NCBI GenBank assembly: GCA_019670725.1
Contig: AP024629.1
Span: forward strand, 1,054,001-1,118,000
Length of the DNA: 64,000 bases
From: Alphaproteobacteria bacterium SO-S41
GTDB lineage: Bacteria > Pseudomonadota > Alphaproteobacteria > Micropepsales > Micropepsaceae
Direction of reading: 5' to 3'
The position numbers and the translations under genes were made by a program. The notes beneath the pieces were generated by a model. It worked only from the letters and a program-made list of their open reading frames with translations, had not been told where the DNA came from and did not search any database. This document shows positions 7,184 through 18,653 of the stretch, piece after piece (positions within the stretch are counted from its first letter, which is position 1; each line of letters starts with the position of its first letter).

Positions 7184-8968
7184 TCACGGGCTTGTCACAC
7201 GGTAGACCCACGTGCCGCCGTTCCCGGAATCCGGCACGCGCGTCAGCCAGTCCGGTGTCTGCCCGTTGCGCAGCGCGATGAACAGCGCGTCCGGATGACC
7301 CGCCAGTTGCGTGTCGAGTGCGCCGGAGGCCGCGCAGATCGCGACATAGTCGATCCCCCGCGCGCGGATCAGCGCGCGGGCTTCGTCCGGCGCGGCGGTC
7401 AGCATGGCGACGGCGTCCAGGATGCCGTCGCGGTTGCGGTGATAGGGGGCGGCGATCACGCTGTGCGGTGTCTCGGCGAGGATCAGCGGCCCGAAGGCGA
7501 TATTGCTGAGCACGAGGCCGGGCGGCAAGGCGGCGAGCGCGCGATAGTCGCTGCGGCGCAGGCAATCGGTCTCTGCCGTGCTCGCCCGCCGGGCCTGCTG
7601 TTCCTTGCTCAATGGCAAGACGAGGCCGGCGACGATCGAGGCGGCGAGCGTGATCAGCACGGGATTGCTCAGCGCCGCGCCGATGGCAAGACGTCCGACC
7701 TGCGGCAGGCTCTGCGCGCGGCGCGCGGCGCGTGCGGCAGCGGCGGCCAGGACGGGGGCGGCGAGGACCGCGGCGAAAGGCAGGCTGCGCACCTGCCACA
7801 GCGCGATGGCGATGGCGATGGCGAGGGTAAGTCCCGCGATCCGCGCTGGCTGCGTCCCCATGAAGGCCACGGCCGCCAGCGCCGCGAGCGGCAGGGCGAA
7901 GACGCCGGCAAAGGCGATCGGATTGGCGGCGAAGAGGTCGAAGGCCGAGCGCGCCTCACGGATGTGGTCCATCCACACCGCAAACAGTCGCGGATCGACG
8001 GCGGCATAAGGCCCTTTCAGGCAGACCGGGTTCTGCAGCGCGACCGCGGCGACAGCCGCGCCCGCCGCCAGCGCGACGATGATGAGCCGTCCACCCCGTC
8101 CGGTGACGACCGCGCCACCAAGGCTCGCGATCCCGGCGGCGAGGATGAGCGGCGCGAGATAGACCGGCGAGACGACATCGCAGGCGGGTAGCAGCCAAAG
8201 CGCAGGCGGCGCGTTGAGCACCAGGCCCGCTGTGGCGGTCAGCGCGAAGGCCGCCGCATAGTCCCGGAAGGCCTGTTGCCAGACGACGCCGTCGAGCGCC
8301 CAGCGCAACGCGATAACCATGCCGCCCAGTGCGACATAGGGCAGCGTTTCCATCCCGATAGTCAGCGCCAGCCCGCTGAAGAGCCCGGCAGCGAGGAAGC
8401 TCGCGCGGGTCCGGCCCTCGCTCGTCAGCGCCGCGATCAGCGCGACGCCGAGCGCGATCTGCATATTGTGGTGATCGATCCGCGCGGGCGCGTAGACCGT
8501 GACGGTAAAGGCCGCAAAGGCCGTCGCGATGACAGCGAGGATCGCCCCGTCGCGCCCGGCAATCCGGCCACCGATGAAACCCGCGGCCGGGAGAAGCAGC
8601 AGCGCCGGTAGCAACGGCCAGATCAGGATGGCCGTCTGCTCGGCGCGTTCCGCTCCGACCAGCGGCGTCAGCGCGAGGACGATGCCGGCGATCGGCGCAT
8701 CGATCAGACGCGACCAGTGCATCGACACGCCGTCGGACGGCGGCAGGGTCGGATCGAGCCGGTGCTGGGTGAGGTCGTGCCACGCCTGACCGTTCAGGAA
8801 ATCGCGCACCTCGACGATGCGCATCGCATCGTCGGGGTCGGGCCAGGTCTCGATCGCCTTCTCACCGCGCAGGATCAGGCTTGCGGCGACCAGAACGAGC
8901 CAGACGGCGGCGATGAAGGCCGTCCAGCGCCAACCGGTGTGCGACGAGGGCTCCAAGGCGGCGTGCAA
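7184..8968 (-). CDS. Large polytopic membrane protein, GT-C glycosyltransferase-like
   Basis: 594 residues with about a dozen hydrophobic segments and a C-terminal soluble part from about residue 470. After the first membrane span comes WPDPDDAMR, an acidic luminal-loop motif like the catalytic DxD/DD loop of GT-C glycosyltransferases, then MHWSRLID and a DHHN motif (IDHHNMQIALG). Together these suggest a lipid-linked sugar transferase of the STT3/ArnT fold class, acting at the periplasmic face, but no acceptor can be named. The C-terminal domain ends in a cysteine-containing GIDYVAICA strand. It separates FdxA/TerB from the S4 gene, an unusual insertion in this neighbourhood. Confidence 0.7.
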   Translation of the reverse strand: MHAALEPSSHTGWRWTAFIAAVWLVLVAASLILRGEKAIETWPDPDDAMRIVEVRDFLNGQAWHDLTQHRLDPTLPPSDGVSMHWSRLIDAPIAGIVLALTPLVGAERAEQTAILIWPLLPALLLLPAAGFIGGRIAGRDGAILAVIATAFAAFTVTVYAPARIDHHNMQIALGVALIAALTSEGRTRASFLAAGLFSGLALTIGMETLPYVALGGMVIALRWALDGVVWQQAFRDYAAAFALTATAGLVLNAPPALWLLPACDVVSPVYLAPLILAAGIASLGGAVVTGRGGRLIIVALAAGAAVAAVALQNPVCLKGPYAAVDPRLFAVWMDHIREARSAFDLFAANPIAFAGVFALPLAALAAVAFMGTQPARIAGLTLAIAIAIALWQVRSLPFAAVLAAPVLAAAAARAARRAQSLPQVGRLAIGAALSNPVLITLAASIVAGLVLPLSKEQQARRASTAETDCLRRSDYRALAALPPGLVLSNIAFGPLILAETPHSVIAAPYHRNRDGILDAVAMLTAAPDEARALIRARGIDYVAICAASGALDTQLAGHPDALFIALRNGQTPDWLTRVPDSGNGGTWVYRVTSP

Positions 8969-9030
8969 GATGTCTGGATTCCGGCGGCGGGCTATCCGGT
9001 CGTCATGCCCGCGGCGCGGTTAAGGCGGCG

Positions 9031-9282
9031 CTAAGCCTCGTGCTCAGTGTAGAGCATGGCGGCATCGGGCGCCGGGCCTCGGCGCTCGGTTAAAGCAAGC
9101 ACTTCGACGACGCGCACGCGCGAACCCTGGGGCAGGGTCAGCTTGTCGCCGGGCTTCACGGTGTAGTGCGCCTTGGTCGTCACGACGCCGTTCACGCGGA
9201 TGCGGCCCTGGTCGCAGAACTCGGCCGCCATCGCCCGCGTCTTGTAGAACCGCGCGCACCACAGCCATTTGTCGAGCCGCAT
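9031..9282 (-). CDS. S4-domain RNA-binding protein (Hsp15-like)
   Basis: An 83-residue protein consisting almost only of an S4 RNA-binding domain: RLDKWLWCARFYKTRAMA, then GRIRVNGVVTTKAHYTVKPGD, as in Hsp15/HslR, which binds stalled 50S subunits carrying nascent chains. The start ATG at 9282 directly abuts the stop codon of the upstream 66-residue gene, implying translational coupling with it and with the helicase. The pairing of an S4 protein with this SUV3-like helicase is common in Hyphomicrobiales, pointing to an RNA-related role. Confidence 0.92.
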   Translation of the reverse strand: MRLDKWLWCARFYKTRAMAAEFCDQGRIRVNGVVTTKAHYTVKPGDKLTLPQGSRVRVVEVLALTERRGPAPDAAMLYTEHEA

Positions 9283-9483
9283 CTAGAGCGGCTCCAGCAT
9301 AGGGCGCGTCTTCTTCAGCGCGCGCAGTTTGCGTAGGTCGCGGGTCGTCGGCCGGTTGGTGGCGCGCAGCTTCTGGATGAAGTCCTCCTTCTTGGGGAAG
9401 GGCTTCAACGCACCATGTTCATCGCGCGGCTCCTCGCGCCACGCGATGGAGACCCCTTTGGAGGGTGTCCGCACCTTCTTCAT
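9283..9483 (-). CDS. 66-residue basic protein coupled between helicase and S4 genes
   Basis: The ATG overlaps the helicase stop codon (ATGA type) and the stop abuts the S4 start, so all three genes read as one coupled unit. The protein is small and charged, with many Lys and Arg (KKVRTPSKG, RKLRALKKTRPM) and no membrane segment or cysteine. I do not recognise a family; given the partners, an RNA- or ribosome-binding accessory role is possible but only inferred. The tight coupling is the main evidence that it is real. Confidence 0.7.
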   Translation of the reverse strand: MKKVRTPSKGVSIAWREEPRDEHGALKPFPKKEDFIQKLRATNRPTTRDLRKLRALKKTRPMLEPL

Positions 9484-12419
9484 CCCTTGAGTTTCGCCAG
9501 GATCGCGAAGGGCGAATTGGGATCGGCCGGCTTTTCCTTGCGCTCGAAGCGCTGGGCGGGCTGCGGCGGCCGGTCGGGACGGGGACGATCGTCACGCGGA
9601 CGGTCATCGCGCGGGCGATCATGCCGGGGCCGATCGCCACGCGGCGGACGATCACCTTGGGGGCGCTCCCCAGCCGGTGCCGCTCCGGCCTCGCCGGCGG
9701 GACGGTCCTGACGCGGCGGCCGATCGCCCCGGCGCTCGCCGCGCGGCGGACCGCCCGGCTTGCCGTCGCGATTGGGGCGTGGGCCACGGTTACGATGACG
9801 CTCGCGCTCGCCGTCGCGCGGCTTGGGCACCGCCTCGCCAGCCACGGCTTCCGCGCCGGGTGCCGGTGCGGTCGCGGTATCCGGGCGCGGCTGATGCGGC
9901 GGGCGGCGGTCGCGGCCACGCTCCCGGTCACGATTCTGCGGCGGACGTTCGTGCTCGTTGCGGCGCTTGGGGCGCCACAGCAGCAGATCGGCGCCCGTCT
10001 CGGTCTTGGCGCCTTCTGACTTGAAGCCAAGCGCCCGCAGCACGCCGGCCATCTCGTCGGCCGCGCAGCCGAGCAGCGAGAGCATGTCCGGCGAGATCGC
10101 GAAGGGCGGCAGCTTCTTTTCCGCGTCGCGCTTCGCCTCGATGGCGTCGCCGAGCCGCTCCAGCATGTCGAGTCGCACGGCGCGCGGGCCGAGCACGCGG
10201 TAGCCCGTCGCGCCATAGACCGGCACCGGCACGGCGGGATCGGTCGTCACCGAGGTAAGGCCCGCATTCGGCAACCGCGGCAGCGGCGTCACGCCCGACT
10301 TCACGGCGGCCAGCAAGCCCATCAGGCGTGCCGCTTCCGGTTTCACCAGCGCAGGCGTGAAGACCGAGAAGCGCGCGAACTTGACGCCGAGCTTGCGCAG
10401 CGCGGCCCGATCGGCCGGCGGCAGGCGCTCGACCTCGTTGCGCACAGACTCGCGGTCGAGCGCGCCCATCGTCTCGCTGAGGCGGAAGGCGAAGCCGCGC
10501 GCCGCGGCGGGCAGTGCTTTTTCGCCTTCGGCTTCCACCGCCGCCTGCAATTCGAACAGCGGGCTCAGCACATGGCCGATGCGCGATTCCACCCATTCGC
10601 GCACGCGGCCTTCGGCACGCACCCAGGCGGTCGGCGTGATCTGCTCGTCGGCCTGCAGCACGACACGCGGCTTCAGCGCAGTATGCCCGGCCTCCAGCGT
10701 CGCGACGATCGCGCCGCCCCACCAGATGCGGCCGTGTTCGCTCATCGAGAACGCTTTGTCCTCGGCATTGGCGATCTCGAAGGCGCGCTTGGCGAGTTCG
10801 CCCTGCAGCCCGCGGAACGCCACGCTCTTCAGTGCGCGGCCGTGAATGCCCGCTGCCCGCGGATCGGCCGCGAAGCGCAGGCCGTCGAGCTTGCCGACAT
10901 ATTCGCCGTCGACCAGCACCTCGCCCTCGTCGCCGACGGTCGCCGCGAAATCCTCGTCCTCGCGCAGCTTCTTCATCAGCACCGACGTGCGGCGGTCGAT
11001 GAAGCGCTCGGTCAGTTTCTCGTGCAGCGCGTCGGAAAGCTTGTCCTCGATCTCGCGCGCCCGCGTCTGCCAGGCCGCGCTGTCGGCGAGCCAGCCCGGC
11101 CGGTTCGCGATATAGGCCCAGGTGCGGATATGCGCGAGGCGGCCCTGGATCGTGTCGATCTCGCCTTCGGTATTGTCGAGGCTCTCGACCTGCGGCCGCA
11201 GCCACGCTTCGTCGATAACCCCGGCGTCGGAGGTCATCTGCTCGAACAGCTTGACCAGCAGGCGCGCGTGCTCATCGACAGTGATCTTGCGGAAGTCAGG
11301 GACCTGGCAGATCTCCCATAACTTCTGCACGGCCTCGCGCGTCGTCGCCTTTGCGGCAACCGTATCGATATCCTTCAGGATACGCAGCGCGATCAGGTCG
11401 GTCGACGGCCGCACGCGCTGCAGACCTTTCACGGTCGGCAGTTCGTCGAGGCTCGCCAGCAGCTTTTCGACCGAGCTGAAATCGAGATGGGGATTGCGCC
11501 ATTGCGCCACGCGCACCGGGTCGAAGCGGTGGTTCTCGATCTGCTCGACCAGCGCGGCATCGAGATCGGCGGTCTCGCCGGTGACGCCGAACGTGCCGTC
11601 ATTCATGTGGCGGCCGGCGCGGCCGGCGATCTGCGCCAGTTCCTGCGCGCGCAGGGGGCGCATGGTCTGGCCATCGAACTTCTCGGTACTGGCGAAGGCG
11701 ACATGGTCGATGTCCATGTTGAGGCCCATGCCGATCGCATCGGTCGCCACGATGAAATCGACCTCGCCGGACTGATACAGCGCGACCTGCGCGTTGCGCG
11801 TGCGGGGGCTTAGTCCGCCCATCACGACCGCCGCGCCGCCGCGCTGGCGGCGGATGAGTTCGGCGATGGCGTAGACCTCGTTCGCGCTGAAGGCGACGAC
11901 GGCGCTGCGACGGGGCAGCCGGGTCAGCTTCTTCGCGCCGGTATAAGCAAGATCCGAAAAACGCGGCCGCGTGATGAACTGCGCATGCGGCACCAGGCGC
12001 TGGATCAGCCCGCGCATCGTCTCGGCGCCGAGGAACAGCGTCTCGTGAGACCCGCGGGCATGCAGCAGCCGATCGGTGAAGACATGGCCGCGCTCGTGGT
12101 CGGCGACCATCTGGATTTCGTCGACCGCCAGGAATTCGGTGCCGAGGCCCATCGGCATGGATTCCACTGTGCACACCCAATAGGCGGCGTGCTTGGGCAC
12201 GATCTTTTCCTCGCCCGTCAACAGCGCGACGGCGTCGGCGCCTTTGACCGCGACGATGCGATCATAGATTTCGCGCGCCAGCAGGCGCAGCGGCAGACCG
12301 ATCATACCGGTGCGGTGCGCCAGCATGCGTTCGATCGCGTAATGCGTCTTGCCGGTATTGGTGGGGCCAAGAACGCCGATCACGCGGTCGGCGCCGTTCA
12401 TCTCGAAGGAGTGCGTCAT
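9480..12419 (-). CDS. SUV3-like superfamily 2 RNA helicase with disordered C-terminal tail
   Basis: 979 residues. Helicase motifs are in order: I GPTNTGKT (18-25), II DEIQ (LAVDEIQMVADHERG), III GAET, V VATDAIGMGLN and VI QIAGRAGR. This set, with DEIQ instead of DEAD, is that of the mitochondrial SUV3/bacterial MgpS-like helicases, ATP-driven RNA unwinding enzymes that work with RNA decay. From about residue 830 the chain turns into a ~140-residue Arg/Asp/Pro-rich disordered tail with repeated RPRDD units, likely an RNA-binding or condensate-forming segment. Start could be the second Met (residue 7). It heads the coupled unit with the 66-residue and S4 genes. Confidence 0.93.
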   Translation of the reverse strand: MTHSFEMNGADRVIGVLGPTNTGKTHYAIERMLAHRTGMIGLPLRLLAREIYDRIVAVKGADAVALLTGEEKIVPKHAAYWVCTVESMPMGLGTEFLAVDEIQMVADHERGHVFTDRLLHARGSHETLFLGAETMRGLIQRLVPHAQFITRPRFSDLAYTGAKKLTRLPRRSAVVAFSANEVYAIAELIRRQRGGAAVVMGGLSPRTRNAQVALYQSGEVDFIVATDAIGMGLNMDIDHVAFASTEKFDGQTMRPLRAQELAQIAGRAGRHMNDGTFGVTGETADLDAALVEQIENHRFDPVRVAQWRNPHLDFSSVEKLLASLDELPTVKGLQRVRPSTDLIALRILKDIDTVAAKATTREAVQKLWEICQVPDFRKITVDEHARLLVKLFEQMTSDAGVIDEAWLRPQVESLDNTEGEIDTIQGRLAHIRTWAYIANRPGWLADSAAWQTRAREIEDKLSDALHEKLTERFIDRRTSVLMKKLREDEDFAATVGDEGEVLVDGEYVGKLDGLRFAADPRAAGIHGRALKSVAFRGLQGELAKRAFEIANAEDKAFSMSEHGRIWWGGAIVATLEAGHTALKPRVVLQADEQITPTAWVRAEGRVREWVESRIGHVLSPLFELQAAVEAEGEKALPAAARGFAFRLSETMGALDRESVRNEVERLPPADRAALRKLGVKFARFSVFTPALVKPEAARLMGLLAAVKSGVTPLPRLPNAGLTSVTTDPAVPVPVYGATGYRVLGPRAVRLDMLERLGDAIEAKRDAEKKLPPFAISPDMLSLLGCAADEMAGVLRALGFKSEGAKTETGADLLLWRPKRRNEHERPPQNRDRERGRDRRPPHQPRPDTATAPAPGAEAVAGEAVPKPRDGERERHRNRGPRPNRDGKPGGPPRGERRGDRPPRQDRPAGEAGAAPAGERPQGDRPPRGDRPRHDRPRDDRPRDDRPRPDRPPQPAQRFERKEKPADPNSPFAILAKLKG

Positions 12420-12452
12420 GCTGCCTGGACAATGCGGAATGGTTTCCGCCGG

Positions 12453-12460
12453 TTAACCAT
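12453..12460 (+). promoter_or_regulatory. CtrA-like half site TTAACCAT
   Basis: TTAACCAT lies 34 bases upstream of the helicase start. It matches the half-site form described for the alphaproteobacterial cell-cycle regulator CtrA. A single match is weak, but it sits in a region strongly enriched in TTAA. Confidence 0.35.
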
Positions 12461-12501
12461 AGTTGTTTAAGAAGTGCGCCCGCGCCGCCTAGGTCAACCT
12501 C

Positions 12502-12530
12502 TTAACAAGAGCCGGCGCAAGACTTGTTAA
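12502..12530. repeat. Inverted repeat TTAACAAG / CTTGTTAA
   Basis: Perfect 8-bp arms (12502-12509 and 12523-12530) around a 13-base spacer, in the helicase/mutase divergent region. Without a U tract it is more likely a protein site than a terminator. Confidence 0.5.
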
Positions 12531-12534
12531 TACA

Positions 12535-12618
12535 CGGAACGGTGTTGGAACGGATGGGGTCCGAATCACTGACGCGTTAATTCTCGCGATTCGTTCACGC
12601 ACGACATGTGGTGGATGC
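12535..12618 (+). repeat. Direct repeat copy 1 (~85 bp)
   Basis: Begins CGGAACGGT, continues through CCGAATC, contains the 17-base block GCGATTCGTTCACGCAC that is identical in copy 2, and ends GGATGC. Copy 2 is 276 bp downstream at 12811-12896 with the same order of blocks. Confidence 0.8.
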
Positions 12619-12810
12619 AGGGTCGCGCAGACATGGAGCGTTCACGCGCGGCGATCTGCGGCGACGCTTCCGGTGTTAACATCTGACGCATCGACACCCC
12701 TCGCGCAGCGTCAAAGATCACTCCGGCGCGGAAAACGTTACGCCGGGATTAACCACGTTTCTTCACATCCGCATCTCTTAACTGGCATTGCATCGCACAC
12801 GGTGAACGCG

Positions 12811-12896
12811 CGGAACGGTCACGGAACGGAGCGTGCCCGAATCGCTGATGACGAGGGTTCCGCGATTCGTTCACGCACCAGATGTTGTGCGGATGC
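12811..12896 (+). repeat. Direct repeat copy 2 (~85 bp)
   Basis: Same order of blocks as copy 1: CGGAACGGT, a second GGAACGGA, CCGAATC, the identical GCGATTCGTTCACGCAC and GGATGC. The parts between are diverged by substitutions and small indels, so the duplication is not recent. Confidence 0.8.
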
Positions 12897-13117
12897 CATG
12901 TGATCGTCATGCGGCGTTTACGAAACAGCTTGCCCGGACGTGGCGCGCATTAACCTCTCTGCCGGGTCGCCTGCCCGAAGCGATGCGGGATCGAGGCAGA
13001 TCGCTTTACCCCTGCGGCAACTTCCATCGTTTGACCCCCTCCGGCCTGCGGGATTAAGTCACCGCCGCATCACAATTGGATTGAAGGGGCAAAGCGCCCC
13101 GCACGGAGCTTTGCGCC

Positions 13118-16236
<3,119 letters not shown>

Positions 16237-16245
16237 GTGAGGTTC

Positions 16246-17973
16246 CTATTCGGGTTCTGAATCGTCTTCCGCGCTCAGCTCCAGCAGCGGTGCAGGTCCA
16301 TCGATGGCTTCGACAGTGCGCAGCTTGCGGCCGATCGCACGTGTACGGGTGCCTGCGTCATCGACGGTCTTCTGCGCTGCGTCGAGCTGCTTCTTCAGCT
16401 TGTCGAGCACGCCGCCATACTTCTCAAATTCGGCCTTCGCTTCGCCCAGCACGCGCCAGACCTCGCCGGAGCGCTTCTGGATGGCAAGTGTGCGGAAGCC
16501 CATCTGCAGCGCGCTGAGCAGCGCGGTCAGCGTCGAGGGCCCCGCAATGGTGACGCGGTGCGTGCCCTGCAGCTTTGCCGCGAGACCCGGCTGGCGCAGC
16601 GCTTCGGCGAAGAGCCCCTCGGTCGGCAGATACATGACCGCAAAATCGGTGGTGCCGGGCGGGCGCACATATTTGGTAGAGATTTTCTTGGCTTCATTCT
16701 CGATGACCCGTGCGAGATCGTTCTGCGCTGTGCGGATCGCGGCGGGGTCGCCGCCCTGCGTCGCGTCGATCAGCCGCTCGTAGTCTTCCTTGGGGAACTT
16801 GGCGTCGATCGGCAGCAGCACCTCACCGCCCGTATCCTGCCCGGGCAGGCGCACCGCATATTCGACACGCTCGGCCGAGGCGGGATCGATCAACACGTTG
16901 GTGTCGTACTGGTCGCGGGTCAGCATGTTTTCCAGCATCATGCCGAGCTGCACTTCCGCCCAGCCGCCGCGATCCTTCACATTGGCGAGCACCTTCTTCA
17001 GGTCGCCGACGCCCAACGCCAGCGTCTGCATCTCGCCGAGCCCGCGCTGCACGTTCTCCAGCCGCTCGCTCACCAGCGCAAAGGATTCGCCGAGGCGCTT
17101 CTCCAGCGTCCCCTGCAGCTTCTCCTCCACCGTCGCGCGCATCTGTTCCAGCTTCTGGTCGTTGGACGCGCGCAACGCTTCCAGCCGCTGCTCGACGGCG
17201 AGGCGGAGCGCGTTCTGACGCTGCTCGTTGGCCTCGGTCAGCGCGGCGATGCGGGCCTCGACGCCGGTCAGTGCCTCGCGCGTGCCGCCCTGGAAGGCGG
17301 CCATGTCTGTCTTCAGCCCCTCGCCGAAGCTCGCAACGGAGCGGCCGACCTCGAAGCGCAATTGTTCGGCGGCCTTGCTCTGCGAGTCCGCGAACGCGTC
17401 CATCCGCGTTTCGACGGCACTGCGCGACCCTTGCAATCCGGCGCTCAACCGGTCGCCGACCGAGCCGATCTGCTCGCGCACCTCGCCGCGCAGATTGATG
17501 CCCCGCTGGTCGGCCTCCTCGCGCATCCGTGAGGTCTCGTCGCGCAGCGTCCGATCGGTCTGGCGTGACTCGTTGGCGAGGATGGTGACGGAGCTGCGGG
17601 TGAACTCCGCCGCTGCGCGGGTGACGTCGGCCGCCGTCGCGCTGCGCCGCCAGGCGAGCAGTGCGAACACCGCGCCGAACGCCGCCAGCGCGACGGCCGC
17701 TCCGAGCAGGATAAGGATGAGATTGGGATCGACCGAGGCCGGTGGCACCGGCGCGGGCGTCGCCGCGACCGTCGCGGTCTGAACCGGCGCAGGTGCCGGT
17801 GTCGGCGCGGGCGCTGGCGGCGGAACCGGTGCAGACGGCAGCACGACCTCGGCCTTTACCGGCAGGTCCGGCCGTACGGGCAGGGGGAAGGACGGCGGCG
17901 CATCGGCCTGGACCTCCGGCACGGGCGGCGGCGGGGCGGGCGGGGCAGCAGGCGGCGAGCGGCGACGGGCCAT
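16246..17973 (-). CDS. rmuC: RmuC-family DNA recombination protein
   Basis: 575 residues. A proline-rich N-terminal region (about residues 5-85) precedes one membrane span (LILILLGAAVALAAFGAVFA), then a long coiled coil (about 130-300) and the RmuC domain (KKVLANVKDRGGWAEVQLG to the end), which has a predicted nuclease-like fold. RmuC limits inversions at short inverted repeats in E. coli. Family members normally start directly with the membrane span; the extra ~85 residues of Pro/Ala repeats before it would be on the periplasmic side or cytoplasmic depending on topology, and are unusual. Confidence 0.9.
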   Translation of the reverse strand: MARRRSPPAAPPAPPPPVPEVQADAPPSFPLPVRPDLPVKAEVVLPSAPVPPPAPAPTPAPAPVQTATVAATPAPVPPASVDPNLILILLGAAVALAAFGAVFALLAWRRSATAADVTRAAAEFTRSSVTILANESRQTDRTLRDETSRMREEADQRGINLRGEVREQIGSVGDRLSAGLQGSRSAVETRMDAFADSQSKAAEQLRFEVGRSVASFGEGLKTDMAAFQGGTREALTGVEARIAALTEANEQRQNALRLAVEQRLEALRASNDQKLEQMRATVEEKLQGTLEKRLGESFALVSERLENVQRGLGEMQTLALGVGDLKKVLANVKDRGGWAEVQLGMMLENMLTRDQYDTNVLIDPASAERVEYAVRLPGQDTGGEVLLPIDAKFPKEDYERLIDATQGGDPAAIRTAQNDLARVIENEAKKISTKYVRPPGTTDFAVMYLPTEGLFAEALRQPGLAAKLQGTHRVTIAGPSTLTALLSALQMGFRTLAIQKRSGEVWRVLGEAKAEFEKYGGVLDKLKKQLDAAQKTVDDAGTRTRAIGRKLRTVEAIDGPAPLLELSAEDDSEPE

Positions 17974-18158
17974 CAGGCAGGCAAGGCAGAGAGGCGGGTT
18001 TCGGCAATCACGTCGGCAAGTCCATCCAGCTTAAGCGCGCGTCCGTCGGTTGATCACAAGTCGCACCCCGCATATCGCCGCCGCGCCCGAAATCGTGTAG
18101 GCTGCTACGGCGTGGCGGGGGCCATTTGCCGACTTCAATCTATACGAGGAGTCCCGTG

Positions 18159-18566
18159 ATGACCTATCCGAGAATTGCCGCGGCGATCGTCCTGGCCGGT
18201 CTCGCCGCTTTGGCGCCCGCCTATGCCAGCGAAACCAAGAAGGACGCTCCCGAACTCGCCGGCTTCGTCCGCACCGGCCAGTTGGAGAGCTGCCTGTCGA
18301 CCACAAGGCTCGACAGCACCAAGATCCTTAACGGCGACCAGATCCTGTTCCGCATGAAAGGCGGCGACACCTATCTGAACGAGCCCGACGGCTGCCCTGG
18401 TCTCAGCAAGTTTTCGGCGCTCTCCTATGAAGTTCACGCCAACCAGATCTGCAACACGACGATCGTGACGCTGATCGAGCCGGCGGGCACGGGTGCTTCG
18501 GTGCGCGGGTCGTGCGGCCTGTCGAAGTTCGAGAAGCTGGAAAAGAAGTCCGCCTCGGCCGAGTGA
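18159..18566 (+). CDS. Secreted four-cysteine protein, paralogue A
   Basis: 135 residues: signal peptide to PAYA, then a mature domain with four cysteines at positions matching its downstream neighbour (ESC, DGCP, QIC, GSCGLSKF). Shared blocks are ILN..QILF.M, YLNEP..CP.L, C.TTIV.LI and GSCGLSKF.KLEKK. Four conserved cysteines suggest two disulfides in the periplasm. The start at 18159 follows GAGGA by eight bases. I do not recognise a named family; in alphaproteobacteria similar small proteins are annotated hypothetical. Tandem with 18654-19052, 87 bp apart, indicating local duplication. Confidence 0.82.
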   Translation: MTYPRIAAAIVLAGLAALAPAYASETKKDAPELAGFVRTGQLESCLSTTRLDSTKILNGDQILFRMKGGDTYLNEPDGCPGLSKFSALSYEVHANQICNTTIVTLIEPAGTGASVRGSCGLSKFEKLEKKSASAE

Positions 18567-18653
18567 TCACGCCGAAATGAGTTGGCAGGGTGCGCCGCCC
18601 GCGACGGGCGCGCATCCGGACCGCGTTCAAGAAGATCATAAGGGAGAAGACCC

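Larger units (their letters stand above)
12420..13117. other. Longest intergenic region, between helicase and methylmalonyl-CoA mutase genes
   Basis: 698 bp between divergent genes. It contains two copies of an ~85-bp degenerate direct repeat, an 8-bp inverted repeat, and ten TTAA tetramers (12453, 12467, 12502, 12527, 12577, 12676, 12749, 12778, 12950, 13054), three of them TTAACC. Short open frames here (for example 12673-12903) run through the repeat and look like chance. I see no DnaA box, tRNA, or cobalamin-riboswitch core. Confidence 0.7.

Noticed and set aside
12673-13057. Short open frames in the intergenic region
   Set aside because: They cross the direct repeat, have no ribosome binding site and no recognisable protein character.
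12420-13117. Replication origin
   Set aside because: AT-rich TTAA cluster and repeats suggested it, but no DnaA boxes, dnaA, hemE or parAB neighbours are present.
12897-13117. Cobalamin riboswitch before methylmalonyl-CoA mutase
   Set aside because: The B12-box core is not present, and this gene uses rather than makes B12.
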